Of a DNA stretch of 64,000 nucleotides, positions 11,405 through 23,364 are shown piece by piece (positions within the stretch are counted from its first letter, which is position 1; the number at the start of each line of letters is the position of its first letter). This DNA comes from Margaritifera margaritifera. Taxonomy: Eukaryota > Mollusca > Bivalvia > Unionida > Margaritiferidae. Below the pieces are notes generated by a model that saw only the letters and a program-made list of their open reading frames with translations, was not told the DNA's origin and ran no database searches. The DNA lies in assembly GCA_029931535.1 (NCBI GenBank), contig JAQPZY010001688.1, positions 248,001 to 312,000 of the forward strand. Direction: 5' to 3'. Position numbers and translations under genes: made by a program.

Positions 11405-14231
11405 AACAAACAATCTTCCTTCTGTGCAAATATAAGGACCTCTTCCTTAATCCATGAATTCAAGTACAAACAATCATCCTTCTGTGTAAATATTAGGTTA
11501 GGACCTCTTCCTTAATCGATGAATTCAAGTACAAACAATCTTCCTTCTGTGTAAATATTAGGTTAGGACCTCTTCCTTAATCCATGAATTCAAGTACAAA
11601 CAATCTTCCTTCTGTGCAAATATAAGGACCTCTTCCTTAATCGATGAATTCAAGTACAAACAATCTTCCTTCTGTGCAAATATAAGGACCTCTTCCTTAA
11701 TCGATGAATTCAAGTACAAACAATCTTCCTTCTGTGCAAATATAAGGACCTCTTCCTTAATCGATGAATTCAAGTACAAACAATCTTCCTTCTGTGTAAA
11801 TATAAGGACCTCTTCCTTAATCGATGAATTCAAGTACAAACAATCTTCCTTCTGTGCAAATATAAGGACCTCTTCCTTAATCGATGAATTCAAGTACAAA
11901 CAATCTTCCTTCTGTGCAAATATAAGGACCTCTTCCTTAATCCATGAATTCAAGTACAAACAATCTTCCTTCTGTGCAAATATAAGGACCTCTTCCTTAA
12001 TCCATGAATTCAAGTACAAACAATCTTCCTTCTGTCTAAATATTGGGACCTCTTCCTTAATCCATGAATTCAAGTACAAACAATCTTCCTTCTGTGCAAA
12101 TATAAGGACCTCTTCCATGAATTCAAGTACAAACAATCTTCCTTCTGTCTAAATATTAGGACCTCTTCCATGAATTCAAGTACAAACAATCTTCCTTCTG
12201 TCTAAATATTGGGACCTCTTCCTTAATCCATGAATTCAAGTACAAACAATCTTCCTTCTGTGCAAATATTAGGACCTCTTCCATGAATTCAAGTACAAAC
12301 AATCTTCCTTCTGTCTAAATATTAGGACCTCTTCCATGAATTCAAGTACAAACAATCATCCTTCTGTGCAAATATTAGGACCTCTTCCATGAATTCAAGT
12401 ACAAACAATCTTCCTTCTGTCTAAATATTAGGACCTCTTCCATGAATTCAAGTACAAACAATCATCCTTCTGTGTAAATATTGGGACCTCTTCCTTAATC
12501 CATGAATTCAAGTACAAACAATCTTCCTTCTGTGCAAATATTAGGACCTCTTCCATGAATTCAAGTACAAACAATCTTCCTTCTGTCTAAATATTAGGAC
12601 CTCTTCCATGAATTCAAGTACAAACAATCTTCCTTCTGTCTAAATATTGGGACCTCTTCCTTAATCCATGAATTCAAGTACAAACAATCTTCCTTCTGTC
12701 TAAATATTAGGACCTCTTCCATGAATTCAAGTACAAACAATCATCCTTCTGTGCAAATATTAGGACCTCTTCCATGAATTCAAGTACAAACAATCTTCCT
12801 TCTGTGCAAATATTAGGACCTCTTCCATGAATTCAAGTACAAACAATCTTCCTTCTGTGTAAATATTGGGACCTCTTCCATGAATTCAAGTACAAACAAT
12901 CTTCCTTCTGTGTAAATATTAGGACCTCTTCCTTAATCCATGAATTCAAGTACAAACAATCATCCTTCTGTCTAAATATTAGGACCTCTTCCATGAATTC
13001 AAGTACAAACAATCATCCTTCTGTCTAAATATTGGGACCTCTTCCATGAATTCAAGTACAAACAATCATCCTTCTGTCTAAATATTAGGACCTCTTCCAT
13101 GAATTCAAGTACAAACAATCTTCCTTCTGTCTAAATATTAGGACCTCTTCCATGAATTCAAGTACAAACAATCTTCCTTCTGTGCAAATATTAGGACCTC
13201 TTCCATGAATTCAAGTACAAACAATCTTCCTTCTGTGCAAATATTAGGACCTCTTCCATGAATTCAAGTACAAACAATCTTCCTTCTGTGCAAATATTAG
13301 GACCTCTTCCATGAATTCAAGTACAAACAATCTTCCTTCTGTGTAAATATTAGGACCTCTTCCATGAATTCAAGTACAAACAATCTTCCTTCTGTGTAAA
13401 TATTAGGACCTCTTCCATGAATTCAAGTACAAACAATCTTCCTTCTGTGTAAATATTGGGACCTCTTCCTTAATCCATGAATTCAAGTACAAACAATCTT
13501 CCTTCTGTGTAAATATTAGGACCTCTTCCTTAATCCATGAATTCAAGTACAAACAATCTTCCTTCTGTGTAAATATTGGGACCTCTTCCTTAATCCATGA
13601 ATTCAAGTACAAACAATCTTCCTTCTGTGTAAATATTAGGACCTCTTCCATGAATTCAAGTACAAACAATCTTCCTTCTGTGCAAATATTAGGACCTCTT
13701 CCTTAATCGATGAATTCAAGTACAAACAATCTTCCTTCTGTGTAAATATTGGGACCTCTTCCTTAATCCATGAATTCAAGTACAAACAATCTTCCTTCTG
13801 TGCAAATATTAGGACCTCTTCCATGAATTCAAGTACAAACAATCTTCCTTCTGTGTAAATATTGGGACCTCTTCCTTAATCCATGAATTCAAGTACAAAC
13901 AATCTTCCTTCTGTGCAAATATTAGGACCTCTTCCATGAATTCAAGTACAAACAATCTTCCTTCTGTGCAAATATTAGGACCTCTTCCATGAATTCAAGT
14001 ACAAACAATCTTCCTTCTGTGTAAATATTGGGACCTCTTCCTTAATCCATGAATTCAAGTACAAACAATCTTCCTTCTGTGCAAATATTAGGACCTCTTC
14101 CATGAATTCAAGTACAAACAATCTTCCTTCTGTGTAAATATTGGGACCTCTTCCTTAATCGATGAATTCAAGTACAAACAATCTTCCTTCTGTGCAAATA
14201 TTAGGACCTCTTCCATGAATTCAAGTACAAG
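11405..14231. repeat. Large minisatellite of 60-bp and 53-bp units, about 50 copies
   Basis: The unit contains GAATTCAAGTACAAACAATC, TTCCTTCTGTGCAAATATTA and GGACCTCTTCC. The long form has TTAATCC before ATGAATTC (60 bp); the short form lacks those 7 bp (53 bp). The left part (to about 12110) is nearly all 60-bp units. The middle (12110-13460) is mostly 53-bp units. The right part mixes the two forms. Two or three early units carry an extra 'ggtta'. Every unit has an EcoRI site. On the - strand the 60-bp units read as 20-residue repeats (KEEVLIFAQKEDCLYLNS), which makes long spurious open frames. Confidence 0.95.
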
Positions 14232-14607
14232 CAAAAATGTAATGTTTCATAAAACCATGAAATTTGATGTTCACAACAACAACAAAATTCAGAATACTTC
14301 TTAATTTGTCTCATAGTAGAGGTGAGCTGTTTCTACAACCCATGGTACTAGCAACAACACAAGTAAAAGTATATACATATGTACATTTTCACTGCAGATC
14401 AACCATTCTTTCTTCCTAGGTCCTCGGCAACATCTTGGAGTGGGTTTTATGGCATCTACCTCTGGGACTGGATTAAGGAGACTAACTTTGTACATACATG
14501 ATTCCATTCTTCTTTAAGATTTTGTATTTAGCTGTTGACTCTATAGAATTTAGCACTCAGTAATACATAATATTGTACCTAGGATGATAAAACTTGGTGA
14601 AGGGATG
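14232..14607. other. No gene seen
   Basis: Short spacer between the minisatellite and a microsatellite; nothing recognised. Confidence 0.4.
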
Positions 14608-14713
14608 CACATACATACATACATACATACATACATACATACATACATACATACATACATACATACATACATACATACATACATACATACATACATACAT
14701 ACATACATGCATA
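14608..14713. repeat. (ACAT)n microsatellite
   Basis: An almost perfect run of ACAT, about 26 copies. It reads as (TATG)n on -, like the array at 50886-50965. Confidence 0.95.
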
Positions 14714-15049
14714 CTTATATAGTTCACATTTCACTGATATAATTTTGTGTTGGAAGTTAATTTTTTTAGGCATTTTTCATGCAAAAATCATGAAAATTGA
14801 TGATTGTAAGCATTTGTATTAGTACTACACCCATACAACAAAAGAAGATCACTGCAACCTATATTGTTAGTTTTGACTGTCTTTTGATAAGAGTTTGAAT
14901 TTAGCTCATGGCTGTATGTTTCTTTGCATTTTATATGCATATTGTCCTATTAGAATCTTGATGAGGGATACATCCTGATAAGAACCACATCCTTATTATA
15001 AAAAGAGGTCTCTGTGACCTATATTTTACACTCCTGTGACGTTGTTACA

Positions 15050-15640
15050 ATTTCAATAAGGCATCATATTATTGTGTGGTCCATCAGTCCATCTGTCTGT
15101 TAGCCAATTTTGTTTCCACACAGTAACTTTAGCTGTCCACCATCAATAATTACCAAACTTTGTTGATGGCTTGCACTTGGGTAAGGAAGAAACCCATTGT
15201 CATTGAGCTCGTAAGCTCAAAGGTCAAGGCCACTGTGACTGGAAGAAGGAGAATATTTTCTGCACAATAACTTGATTTCACCACCACATACGGTTACAAA
15301 ACTTTGTGCATAGCTTGGGCTTGGGGTAAGGAAGAACCCTATTGATTTTGGATTCAAAGGTCAAGGTCACTGTGACTGACTGAAAGAATAAAAATGGTTT
15401 CTGCACAATAACTTGAGTTCTTCACTATCTACAGTTACCAAACTTTGTGGATGGTTTGCACTTGTGATAAGGAAGAACCCTATAAATTTCAGGCTCAAAA
15501 GGTCAAGGTCACTCAAAAAAAGAAACATGGTTTCTGCACAATAACTTCAGTGCTCCATCATTTAGGGTTCCCAAACTTTGTTGATGGCTTGCATTTGGTG
15601 TAAGGGAAGAACCCTATTGATTTTTGTTTTATGTTCATGT
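15050..15640 (+). repeat. Tandem-unit dispersed repeat, family B
   Basis: A head with 'ccatcagtccatctgtctgtta' is followed by about four diverged units of roughly 135-140 bp. Each carries phrases like TTTCTGCACAATAACTT, 'ttaccaaactttgt', 'gcacttggggtaaggaagaacc' and AAGGTCAAGGTCACTGTGAC. The same family recurs at 52415-53250 and 63065-63390. No coding potential. Confidence 0.75.
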
Positions 15641-16744
15641 CTTGGGTACTGTTATGGCAAGAGTCATGAAACTTAACAATTGATACATCTTCATTAGTAC
15701 TACACCCTTATAACAAAAGAAAGTCATTGTGACCTACACTTACTGACTTCGGTTAAGTATTGGCATTGAGCTCATAACCACATAGATACCTGCATGTTAT
15801 GTGCATACTATCCTACCTGGGAGACCCTTTTTGGTCAGTGCAGTTGAAAGTAGGAAGAAAGATCTTAATTCAGTGGTAAACTGCTTATATTAATGACTAT
15901 TGTATATTGTGAGAAGATACTCTCAACCGATTTGCTATTTATTGTACATGTGAATGAATAAACAATATGTATGGACCCTTGAACAGTTGGGATCATGCTC
16001 TTCATGTGAGGCTACAGTATTAGTGGTTGATCAAGATGATTATCACTGAGTTAGCATCAAATTTCAACATATTACAAGTTCTAATGGACTGCTGACCAGT
16101 ACTAGCTGACTAGGTGAGAGTCACTACGTAATTGTGGCCACACTGAGAATTTGTCCCAGCACTTGTGTCAGATGATCTAACACCTATGTGACTGTTTAAG
16201 TGGTCATGGTTTACCATTAATATTATGGTACAGTGTTTGGTGTTAGTGTAAAAGGTAAAGCTGTTTGATTTTATATAAACTATTATGTAAATGAGTAGGC
16301 GTGGTTTTCTCTGCTCTGCTAATAGGCTAATTTCATGCATGTGACAATAAATTTTGCATGCACATTTGTAAAGTGATATCACCTTAAATATTACCTCGCT
16401 GTTTGGAAATACAGTGTATAAGGTCTGAATTTTGCAAACAAATGTCACTTCCGCAGCAAGGAGAGAAGAAAATAAAAATGTGAAAACCAGTTTAGGATAC
16501 ATAAACTATCTTTATATTTTATGAACAAAGGAAAAAAAAGAGTAAAATATCTTTTGGGACAAGTTAATTATAATTTTCTCATATATTCCCCACCCCAATC
16601 TCACCCCCTGGCAGTATTATGCAATCCTATGAAATAACTAAAACAAACATTAAAAATTACAATTTTATATTAGGAATGCTTGAATTACTAATTTTACAAA
16701 ATGTGATAATAAATTTGTTGGTTAAACAATTATACACAGACTTG
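15641..16744. other. No gene seen
   Basis: AT-rich sequence. A 130-codon open frame on - (16110-16502) has no recognisable domain and no supporting splice or start context. Confidence 0.4.
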
Positions 16745-16858
16745 AAACCATCAGATACTTGGTGCAATTTTGGGAAAGGCACTTTACTCTGCTTGCTTCT
16801 GCATAATATAACCTTCAGATTGTTTCTGTGTTGTAAAACACCACTCCAAACCAATGGT
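16745..16858 (+). mobile_element. SINE family 1 fragment (3' part, +)
   Basis: Contains GGGAAAGGCACTTTACTCTG and 'tgtaaaacaccactccaaacc', the central and 3' sections of the tRNA-derived SINE family also seen at 37912-38104 and 60580-60765. The tRNA-like head is missing. A 21-bp block (16776-16796) is the exact reverse complement of 17080-17100. Confidence 0.55.
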
Positions 16859-17049
16859 TTCCAGATTTCTCCATTTTTATAAAAAGATTTCTGTAAAAAA
16901 AATTAATTTTGACATGTCACCTTTTCTTGGACCATGGAATATGGAAACTCAGCTCTTTTATATACAGTATTCCTGTCGTCCTCAGGCATGGTTAATGTCA
17001 TTTGAAAATGACAACATGTCTTCCTCAGGCAAGGGGTGTTTTATGTCAA

Positions 17050-17180
17050 AGCACCACAAGTAGGTTATTTAGTGTCAAGGCAAGCAGAGTAAAGTGCCTT
17101 GCACGCCATGGTAGCCGACCTGTGCTGATCTGATGGTAAGATGTCCTTGGGACATGCACCCAGGGCAAAATCCACATTCC
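17050..17180 (-). mobile_element. SINE family 1 copy, reverse orientation
   Basis: Read on -, the order is a degenerate tRNA-like part, 'cagatcagcacaggtcggctaccatgg', then GGCACTTTACTCTGCTTGCC. It faces the fragment at 16745-16858 and makes an inverted repeat with a loop of about 280 bp. Confidence 0.5.
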
Positions 17181-18589
17181 CACCAAGGCCATATTTGTTA
17201 CTATTATTTTGACACGTGCACCCCTCCAGAAAAATTAAATGGTTGGTCACTTATACTTGTGATATTATTCACAAGATTGAACCCACATTCACATTCTTCT
17301 GAAGAGGGGCTAACAACTAATGAGATTTCAAACAATTTCACAATTTTTCATGCTCAGGTAGTGAATTCTGAATGATTGGTGGCATACACCTCTGCTTTTG
17401 CAATCTCCAACTGTATGTCTTCAGTTTTGCCCTCAGGTCAATGTACAGTCTGTGCATTTCATCATGATCTTTAGGGATGAGTATTCGGGGGTCTTGGAGT
17501 ACTTTTGTTTTCTGAACGCTGTGAAAAATCTCCATGTTTCTCAATCAAATTTGAAAGCAAAAAAGAAGTTGGAGTGGCATTGATTTTTTTTTATATCGAT
17601 CAGTAAAAACAGTAACTTTCAAGTTTTGTAATAATTAGTTCATGTAATAGTACTCTGGATGTGTCACAATTACAGAAAAAATGCACACTCTGTATCAGTA
17701 GAATCAATGGCTACCAACTCTTTAAACTACATTGATTAAAATGTAATAATCTCATTTTTTTTAGGGTGAGGTGAAAAACATTGTATTGGCGGCTTTTATA
17801 AGTCACGAATCCCCTAGCTTAGCTTAATTGTCAAACAATCGTATATGTACTGCTTGATATATTTTAAGCAGCAATGCATTGCCAAGTGGGTGTGAACAAG
17901 GGACAGCTTATTATTATTATTCATGCTGTACAAGTGAGTGCTAATTATAGGTAACCAATGAAATACAGAGAACAGGAGTAGTACTGTTCTCATTCATAGG
18001 TCACGTGTTTCGCTTTGTACACACAAAGTTTATAGCTTTTGATACAATTAAGCATAATGTGGAGGGACCTACAGATGGGGCCCCAGCAGGGAGTTGAGTA
18101 TTAATAATTTACCAGTGTTATTCAAAAACTTCAAATAATAATGACGCATTTCATAGGTGGGTGCAAGGTTCTTTCAGGAAAATTTGATAACACTTTTATT
18201 TGGACAGGCAACTCACTTAGAATATGAGACGGGGTCAATCTAGTTTTAGATATATTTTTTAGCTCTGTACAATAATTTTTCATCTGTTTTAAATGGCTAA
18301 TGTCAGAGTGTAGGCTTATCAACAGAGTCGAGGTCTGCCTCCAGCAGATCACTAAAGGTGGACTTTCAAGAGGATGACCAAGAACTGTGTTTAAGACATC
18401 TTTTTTATGATCCTGAATGTACAGTTGCTTGCTCAAACAAAATCAATTGTGTGAATAAATTAAATGAGACAAAAGAAAAGGAAATATGTAGAATTGAAAG
18501 AATGGTTAACTGAGCAATCTACCTACACATTACACAAGCAAGCTGGAAAAAGATTGCCATACAGAAAGGTCTGTATAAGACACGTAGAT
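17181..18589. other. No gene seen
   Basis: Non-coding sequence; several 60-100 codon open frames on both strands have no recognisable motif. Confidence 0.4.
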
Positions 18590-19330
18590 GACTAGTGTCA
18601 GGCATCGTTGACATGCAAGCATGTGAAAAATGCATGGGAAATGATAGATGCAAAATACATTTTGACAGTGATGGAAGTTTTCTCAAAATACAGTTGGGCT
18701 GAGAAAGTTACAACGAAAAAGGGAGATGACATATATGGTGCTTTTAGACAAATATTCAAAGAGCGAAAACCAGGAAAAAAAAACGAAAAAAAAAACAAAA
18801 CAAAAAAACAAAACAAAACAAACAGTTTGATTAGGAAAAAGAGTTTTAAAACCGGTAAGTTAAAGATATGTTGGAAATTTTAAAAAAAAAAATACTTTTC
18901 ATCTTACTTGGACAAAAACTTATATGTCGTGGAAAGGTTACACTGAACTAGGAAGACTAAAATGTGGAAGTATTTCGCTCAAAATGAAATGAAAAAATGG
19001 GTTGATGTTTTACCAAACCTAATTGGGGGATACAATAACACTTATCACAAAGCAACATACATGAATCCGGTTAAAGCAAGCAATAAAAGTATGGATTAAT
19101 CTGTTTGGTTATCTGACAACTGATACATTTGGAACTCCAAAATTCAGAATTGTCGAAACAATTAAAAAATACAAATCAGTATTTGCAAATGGATAACTTC
19201 CTAAATTTACTGAGGAAATATTTAAAATCAGACAAGTAATTCAAGGTATTCTAGTTGTGCAAAACTGGAAGAAATAAATGGAGAGGAAATTGAGGTATAT
19301 TTTACCAGCAAGAGTTACTTCTATACAACA
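18590..19330 (+). pseudogene. Retrovirus-type integrase relic, Polinton/Maverick-like
   Basis: The translation starts in the catalytic core with KYILTVMEVFSKYSWAEKV and AFRQIFKERKPGK (about 18650-18780). A purine-rich A/AAAC run replaces the region where the second catalytic Asp belongs. The frame recovers with VVER (Glu codon 18932-18934, the expected third catalytic residue), MWKYF, WVDVLPNLIGGYNNTYHKAT and MNPVKA. A C-terminal part follows with KYKSVFANG, LPKFTEEIFKIRQVIQG and EEINGEEIE. The enzyme family joins transposon ends to host DNA. Stops (for example TGA just after VVERLH) and frame changes show decay. Integrases of this type are found in Polintons. The polymerase relic on the opposite strand nearby supports that source, though other integrase-bearing elements are possible. 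Confidence 0.7.
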
Positions 19331-19684
19331 AACAAAATGATGTATACAAAGTCGAAAATAATTAAAAGGCCATAAGAACGAAATGCAAACATTATGTACG
19401 CGTAAAATGGACACGATGAGCTGAATCATTAAGCACCTGGAAACAAGCAGAAAATATTATTTTGTAGCAATAAATGATGGAGCACAATACATAGAGAGCA
19501 GTATCAAAGAGCATGAAAACTTTTAGTTTTTTGAAAAATAACTAGTTTTTAGAATGTGACCTGTGGAAAAACAGTGCATTAGAACATGAAGAAATTAAAT
19601 CATGCACATTATGTGAATGTGTATTGATCAAGAAATCAGAGGGGAAGAAGACAGTACATACAAAAACATCACAGTTAAACAACA
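19331..19684. other. No gene seen
   Basis: Sequence after the integrase relic. It may be decayed Polinton sequence, but nothing is recognised. Confidence 0.35.
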
Positions 19685-19802
19685 AAATGGTACACAAGAA
19701 AAACACGATAAGGCAATGGTACACAAGGAAAACACGATAAGGCAATGGTACACAAGAAAAACACGATAAGGCAATGGTATACAAGAAAAACACGATAAGG
19801 CA
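19685..19802. repeat. 29-bp tandem repeat, 4 copies
   Basis: Unit contains ACACAAGAAAAACACGATAA and GGCAATGGT. Four near-identical copies sit head to tail. Confidence 0.9.
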
Positions 19803-20239
19803 ACTACAATAACGACAATGCAAACACTGGGTAATAAATGACATCATAAAAGAAATGAAAGAATGACAACATTAGATTAAATGAAGTTTATTTTCACTAC
19901 ATATGAAAAAGCTATAAAACAAATATACCATTTAAAAATACTACATGTTGGTCTATGAAATATTAAACAACATAAAGGGTAATGAGAATCATATTAGATA
20001 TTGATGTAATCATTAGAAGATTTAGACCGTTTTCAAATTTCACTCAAAGAATGTATAGCAACGATTCACACAATTACTCTATTAACTATGCATTTTTCCA
20101 GGACAAAATAATTACCATGTTCAATTTAAAGGCATCCATAAAACAGTAAATCACAAATAATTACCTCAAAATAAACAAAAATCAGTTGATTTCCCAAGAA
20201 TTTATCCACGATCTGGATGTAGTGAAAACCTATTCACCT
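19803..20239. other. No gene seen
   Basis: AT-rich; nothing recognised. Confidence 0.35.
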
Positions 20240-20320
20240 CAGAGGTACCTCGTTAATCCGGACACCATTGTTCCCAGTGAATTTGTCCGGATTACAAAGT
20301 TTTCCGGATAATTGAATCAT
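20240..20320 (-). mobile_element. pogo/Tigger-like terminal region
   Basis: Contains CAGAGGTACCTCGTTAATCC, then GGACACC, then 'gtccggattac' and TTTCCGGATAATTGAA. Repeated TCCGGATTA-type motifs near a CAG terminus are typical of pogo/Tigger inverted repeats. It lies past the 3' end of the transposase-like frame at 20606-20998 (-), as expected for one element. The matching far terminus was not found. Confidence 0.5.
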
Positions 20321-20605
20321 GCACATTTTTATTTTACGATGTCATCATACCGTATACATGTACATGTATTTACTGGATGTAAATGTACTGTATATTCAAT
20401 AATGGTTGAAATAAATTAATGAATACATCTTTTGACTTATGTTTTATTTCACTTCATTATAACATGCACTTGTACAGGTGTACACACACGTAAATATAAG
20501 TTTAAACAATTAACACATCGAACACATCACACTATGTACATGTACATGTATGTACTGTACATACATTTATTGTGTCAATTTCCTGAAGAAATCTGTGACC
20601 TTTAT

Positions 20606-20998
20606 TTACCTGGATTCTTTGGCGGATCGATCTGCAATGATTCTTGATAGTGTCCATAGATTCTCAAGGGCTTCACTGTTGTGGTTTACGTCATCATTGG
20701 TGAATATTGCTGACGTCTGCTCAAAATACCACATGAGTGTTGCTATGCTGTCCTTGGCTTGGTTGATGGTAATGTCTTTTCCCTCGGGGTCGATAGTGGC
20801 ATCAGCGTCTTCTTCATTAGCATTGTCTGGAACCTCGTCTCTAAATACCAGGGTCAAAATGTCATCATCGTTGAATTCTTGCCCTGTCTCTTCCATGTCG
20901 TCTGTCCCTACAGGTTCCGTTGTTAACAATGTACAGCCAACCAAAGCACAACAACAAGTTCCGTTGTTAACAATGTACAGCCAACCAAAGCACAACAA
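20606..20998 (-). pseudogene. pogo/Tigger-type transposase C-terminal remnant
   Basis: The - strand frame of 130 codons is very acidic. It has NDDDILTLVF, a D/E-rich linker, then INQAKDSIATLMWYFEQT near the end. An acidic linker before a helix of the form A..AL..L..Y.EQ is the usual tail of jerky/Tigger-type DDE transposases. The catalytic domain itself is not present, so this is a 3' fragment. The first ~30 codons come from the 44-bp tandem repeat at 20914-21045 and are not original. Confidence is moderate because the tail is the least conserved part of the protein. Confidence 0.5.
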
Positions 20999-21045
20999 CA
21001 GGTTCCGTTGTTAACAATGTACAGCCAACCAAAGCACAACAACAA
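20914..21045. repeat. 44-bp tandem repeat, 3 copies
   Basis: Copies begin at 20914, 20958 and 21002. Each contains GTTCCGTTGTTAACAATGTA and CAGCCAACCAAAGCACAACA. The core TTGTTAACAA is a palindrome. Confidence 0.95.
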
Positions 21046-21454
21046 GTTAAAATGATGTCAGTATTTTACAACCAAATGCTAGAAATTATGGATGCCTATT
21101 GAAAGGATATATAAGTCTACAAACTCATTGGCTAACCTTTTTGCTAGATAAATAATAGGGTGTTGACTAAAACCAAATACATTATTAACTGTGTTTACTA
21201 TGCAACACTTAAATCTGATTTTGCTGTTGCACACATCATGCTCTAAAGAGCTGTTGAAGTTTACAATGGGTCATCCATCAACATTGAATTTAATGAAGTT
21301 CTCAAGTTCATGGTTCCATTTCTACTTAGTTCACAATCAACTACCTGATAGCAATGGACTTTTACCTAACAGCACTTTTAACACTGAAGCCACAATGTAA
21401 AATCGAATATACATTGGGAACTTTTTCCTAGATAAATAAAGAGGAGATGTCGAG
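21046..21454. other. No gene seen
   Basis: Lies just beyond the recognisable end of the polymerase relic. The expected catalytic palm motifs of the polymerase were looked for on - and not found. Confidence 0.35.
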
Positions 21455-22177
21455 CGAAAAAAAATATCAGTTTCGAACCCAGTTCCACGAAAAGCATTAC
21501 GTTTCTACAATGTATCACATACTTGTTTTTTTTGTTCAATATTTATAATAGTTTTGTTTCAGATGGTTTGGTATCCTTGTAATCATTTATCAATTTCTTT
21601 TGCAATGTAGAGGAATCATTTTCATCTGTTACAAGTTTTTCAGCTGCTTACGAATAGTCCTTGAAATGATGATGCAGATATGATGGAATCTCCATGTCTA
21701 CATCTAAAGTGCAACCAGTGTCACATTTATCTGGCATTTTATGCAGATTTCCCTCTACTCATTCATTTACTCATCATTTGCCCATCTTACGTTTTCTACA
21801 GCATGTATCGACTTATGGCCAAGCCATATAATTTTTATTTGGATCATGGTAGATAATTAATGAGTTTGCATTTGTCTCATCATTCTCAGCTTCGTTATTG
21901 ACTTTGCCGCCTCCAGAGAAGAGGTCAGCCAGAAGGTGAATGACAATGTGTACTGTAGGTACATCACTGCGCTCTGCGGCGGTGGAGCATCTGCTTTGCA
22001 GGACTTTGACGTCACCATCATTTTTTATCGTACCATCTTCGTTTGCAAAGATAATTTTGCTATTTGCTATTGCGTATCTTTGTGTTATCATACTAATTCC
22101 AGGACGAATTCCACTGTCAGTCATCAGAAACATGTTAGAGTCTTCATAAGTTAAATTTCTACGCAAAATATCTTTAA

Positions 22178-22690
22178 ACTCGCATCATGAACTAACCCAG
22201 GCACACTATAAACTCGCATCATGAACTAACCTAGGCACACTATAAACTCGCACCATGAACTAACCTAGGCACACTATAAACTCGCATCATGAACTAACCC
22301 AGGCACACTATAAACTCGCACCATGAACTAACCTAGGCACACTATAAACTCGCATCATGAACTAACCCAGGCACACTATAAACTCGCACCATTAACTAAC
22401 CTAGGCACACTATAAACTCGCATCATGAACTAACCCAGGCACACTATAAACTCGCATCTTGAACTAACCCAGGGACACTATAAACCCGCATCATGAACTA
22501 ACCCAGGCACACTATAAACTCACATCATGAACTAACCTAGGCACACTATAAACTCGCACCATGAACTAACCTAGGCACACTATAAACTCGCATCATGAAC
22601 TAACCCAGGCACACTATAAACTCGCATCATGAACTAACCCAGGCACACTATAAACTCGCACCATGAACTAACCCAGGCACACTATAGTAG
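22178..22690. repeat. 34-bp satellite, 15 copies
   Basis: Unit: AACTCGCATCATGAACTAAC then CCAGGCACACTATA. Variants are CATC/CACC and CCCAGG/CCTAGG, and often neighbouring units alternate between the two. There are no spacers; copies abut. It interrupts the polymerase relic. Confidence 0.95.
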
Positions 22691-23364
22691 TGTGATGGGT
22701 CAAGTTTGTAAAGTTTCGTACATACATTCCTAAATTCTTCAAAGATGTCGCAACATTAACGTATGTCTTTTCACGCAATAGTCGTGTAGATCGCAATGTG
22801 TTTTCAGGCTGAAATCATCATCTGAAATGTTTGAATCGTTAAGTGATGAGTACAACTTTTCTATAGGAGGTAGCATTGTTTAATGAAACTTTTTAAAACT
22901 CCATATATTTTTTATGGCCAAATGTATTTCGTCAAAATTTTCATTGCACCTAGATGTTTGACTGTCTCAAGACAGTTATCATCATTTAAATTCTTAGCCA
23001 ACTGCTCTAGAAATAGAGTCATGAACCGAATGTCAAAACAATAAGTTATATAAAAAAATATAATCATTCTTTTCACCGCTGTTTCCTTACCATCCTTCAT
23101 GAACCTATAAACTTTATATTTTGTTGCTAAATTAAATATAGTCTCATCGCTATTTGGTTTAATTTCTACCTCTTGATCAGAATATTTGTTTTACAAGCGT
23201 CTTTATTTATAGATGACTGTCATACCCAGTCAAATTGTGAGTGAATAAAGGGATGAATTTGGGATATTTTACATTTTAAAGAACAGTCTTTAGGAGCAAA
23301 GCAGGACATATGTATTTTCCTGTTAAATAGTCGCGGTCTCTAACTAAAATATCGGTTATTTTTA

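Noticed and set aside
11558..12136. 192-codon open frame on - as a repeat-rich protein
   Set aside because: It is produced wholly by the 60-bp minisatellite unit; it breaks wherever a 53-bp unit occurs and has no gene context.
14579..14773. Frame with Met-Tyr-Val-Cys repeats on -
   Set aside because: Created by the (ACAT)n microsatellite; the frame at 50782-50976 likewise.
16110..16502. 130-codon frame on - as a gene
   Set aside because: No domain, no start or splice context, and AT-driven composition.
21130..21230. Continuation of the polymerase palm on - ('NNVFG'-like words)
   Set aside because: The match is only a few residues and the expected neighbouring motifs are absent, so I ended the relic at 21455.
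22178..22690. CRISPR-like array
   Set aside because: Copies abut with no spacers, and the context is eukaryotic. The same reasoning excludes the 29-, 31- and 49-bp arrays.
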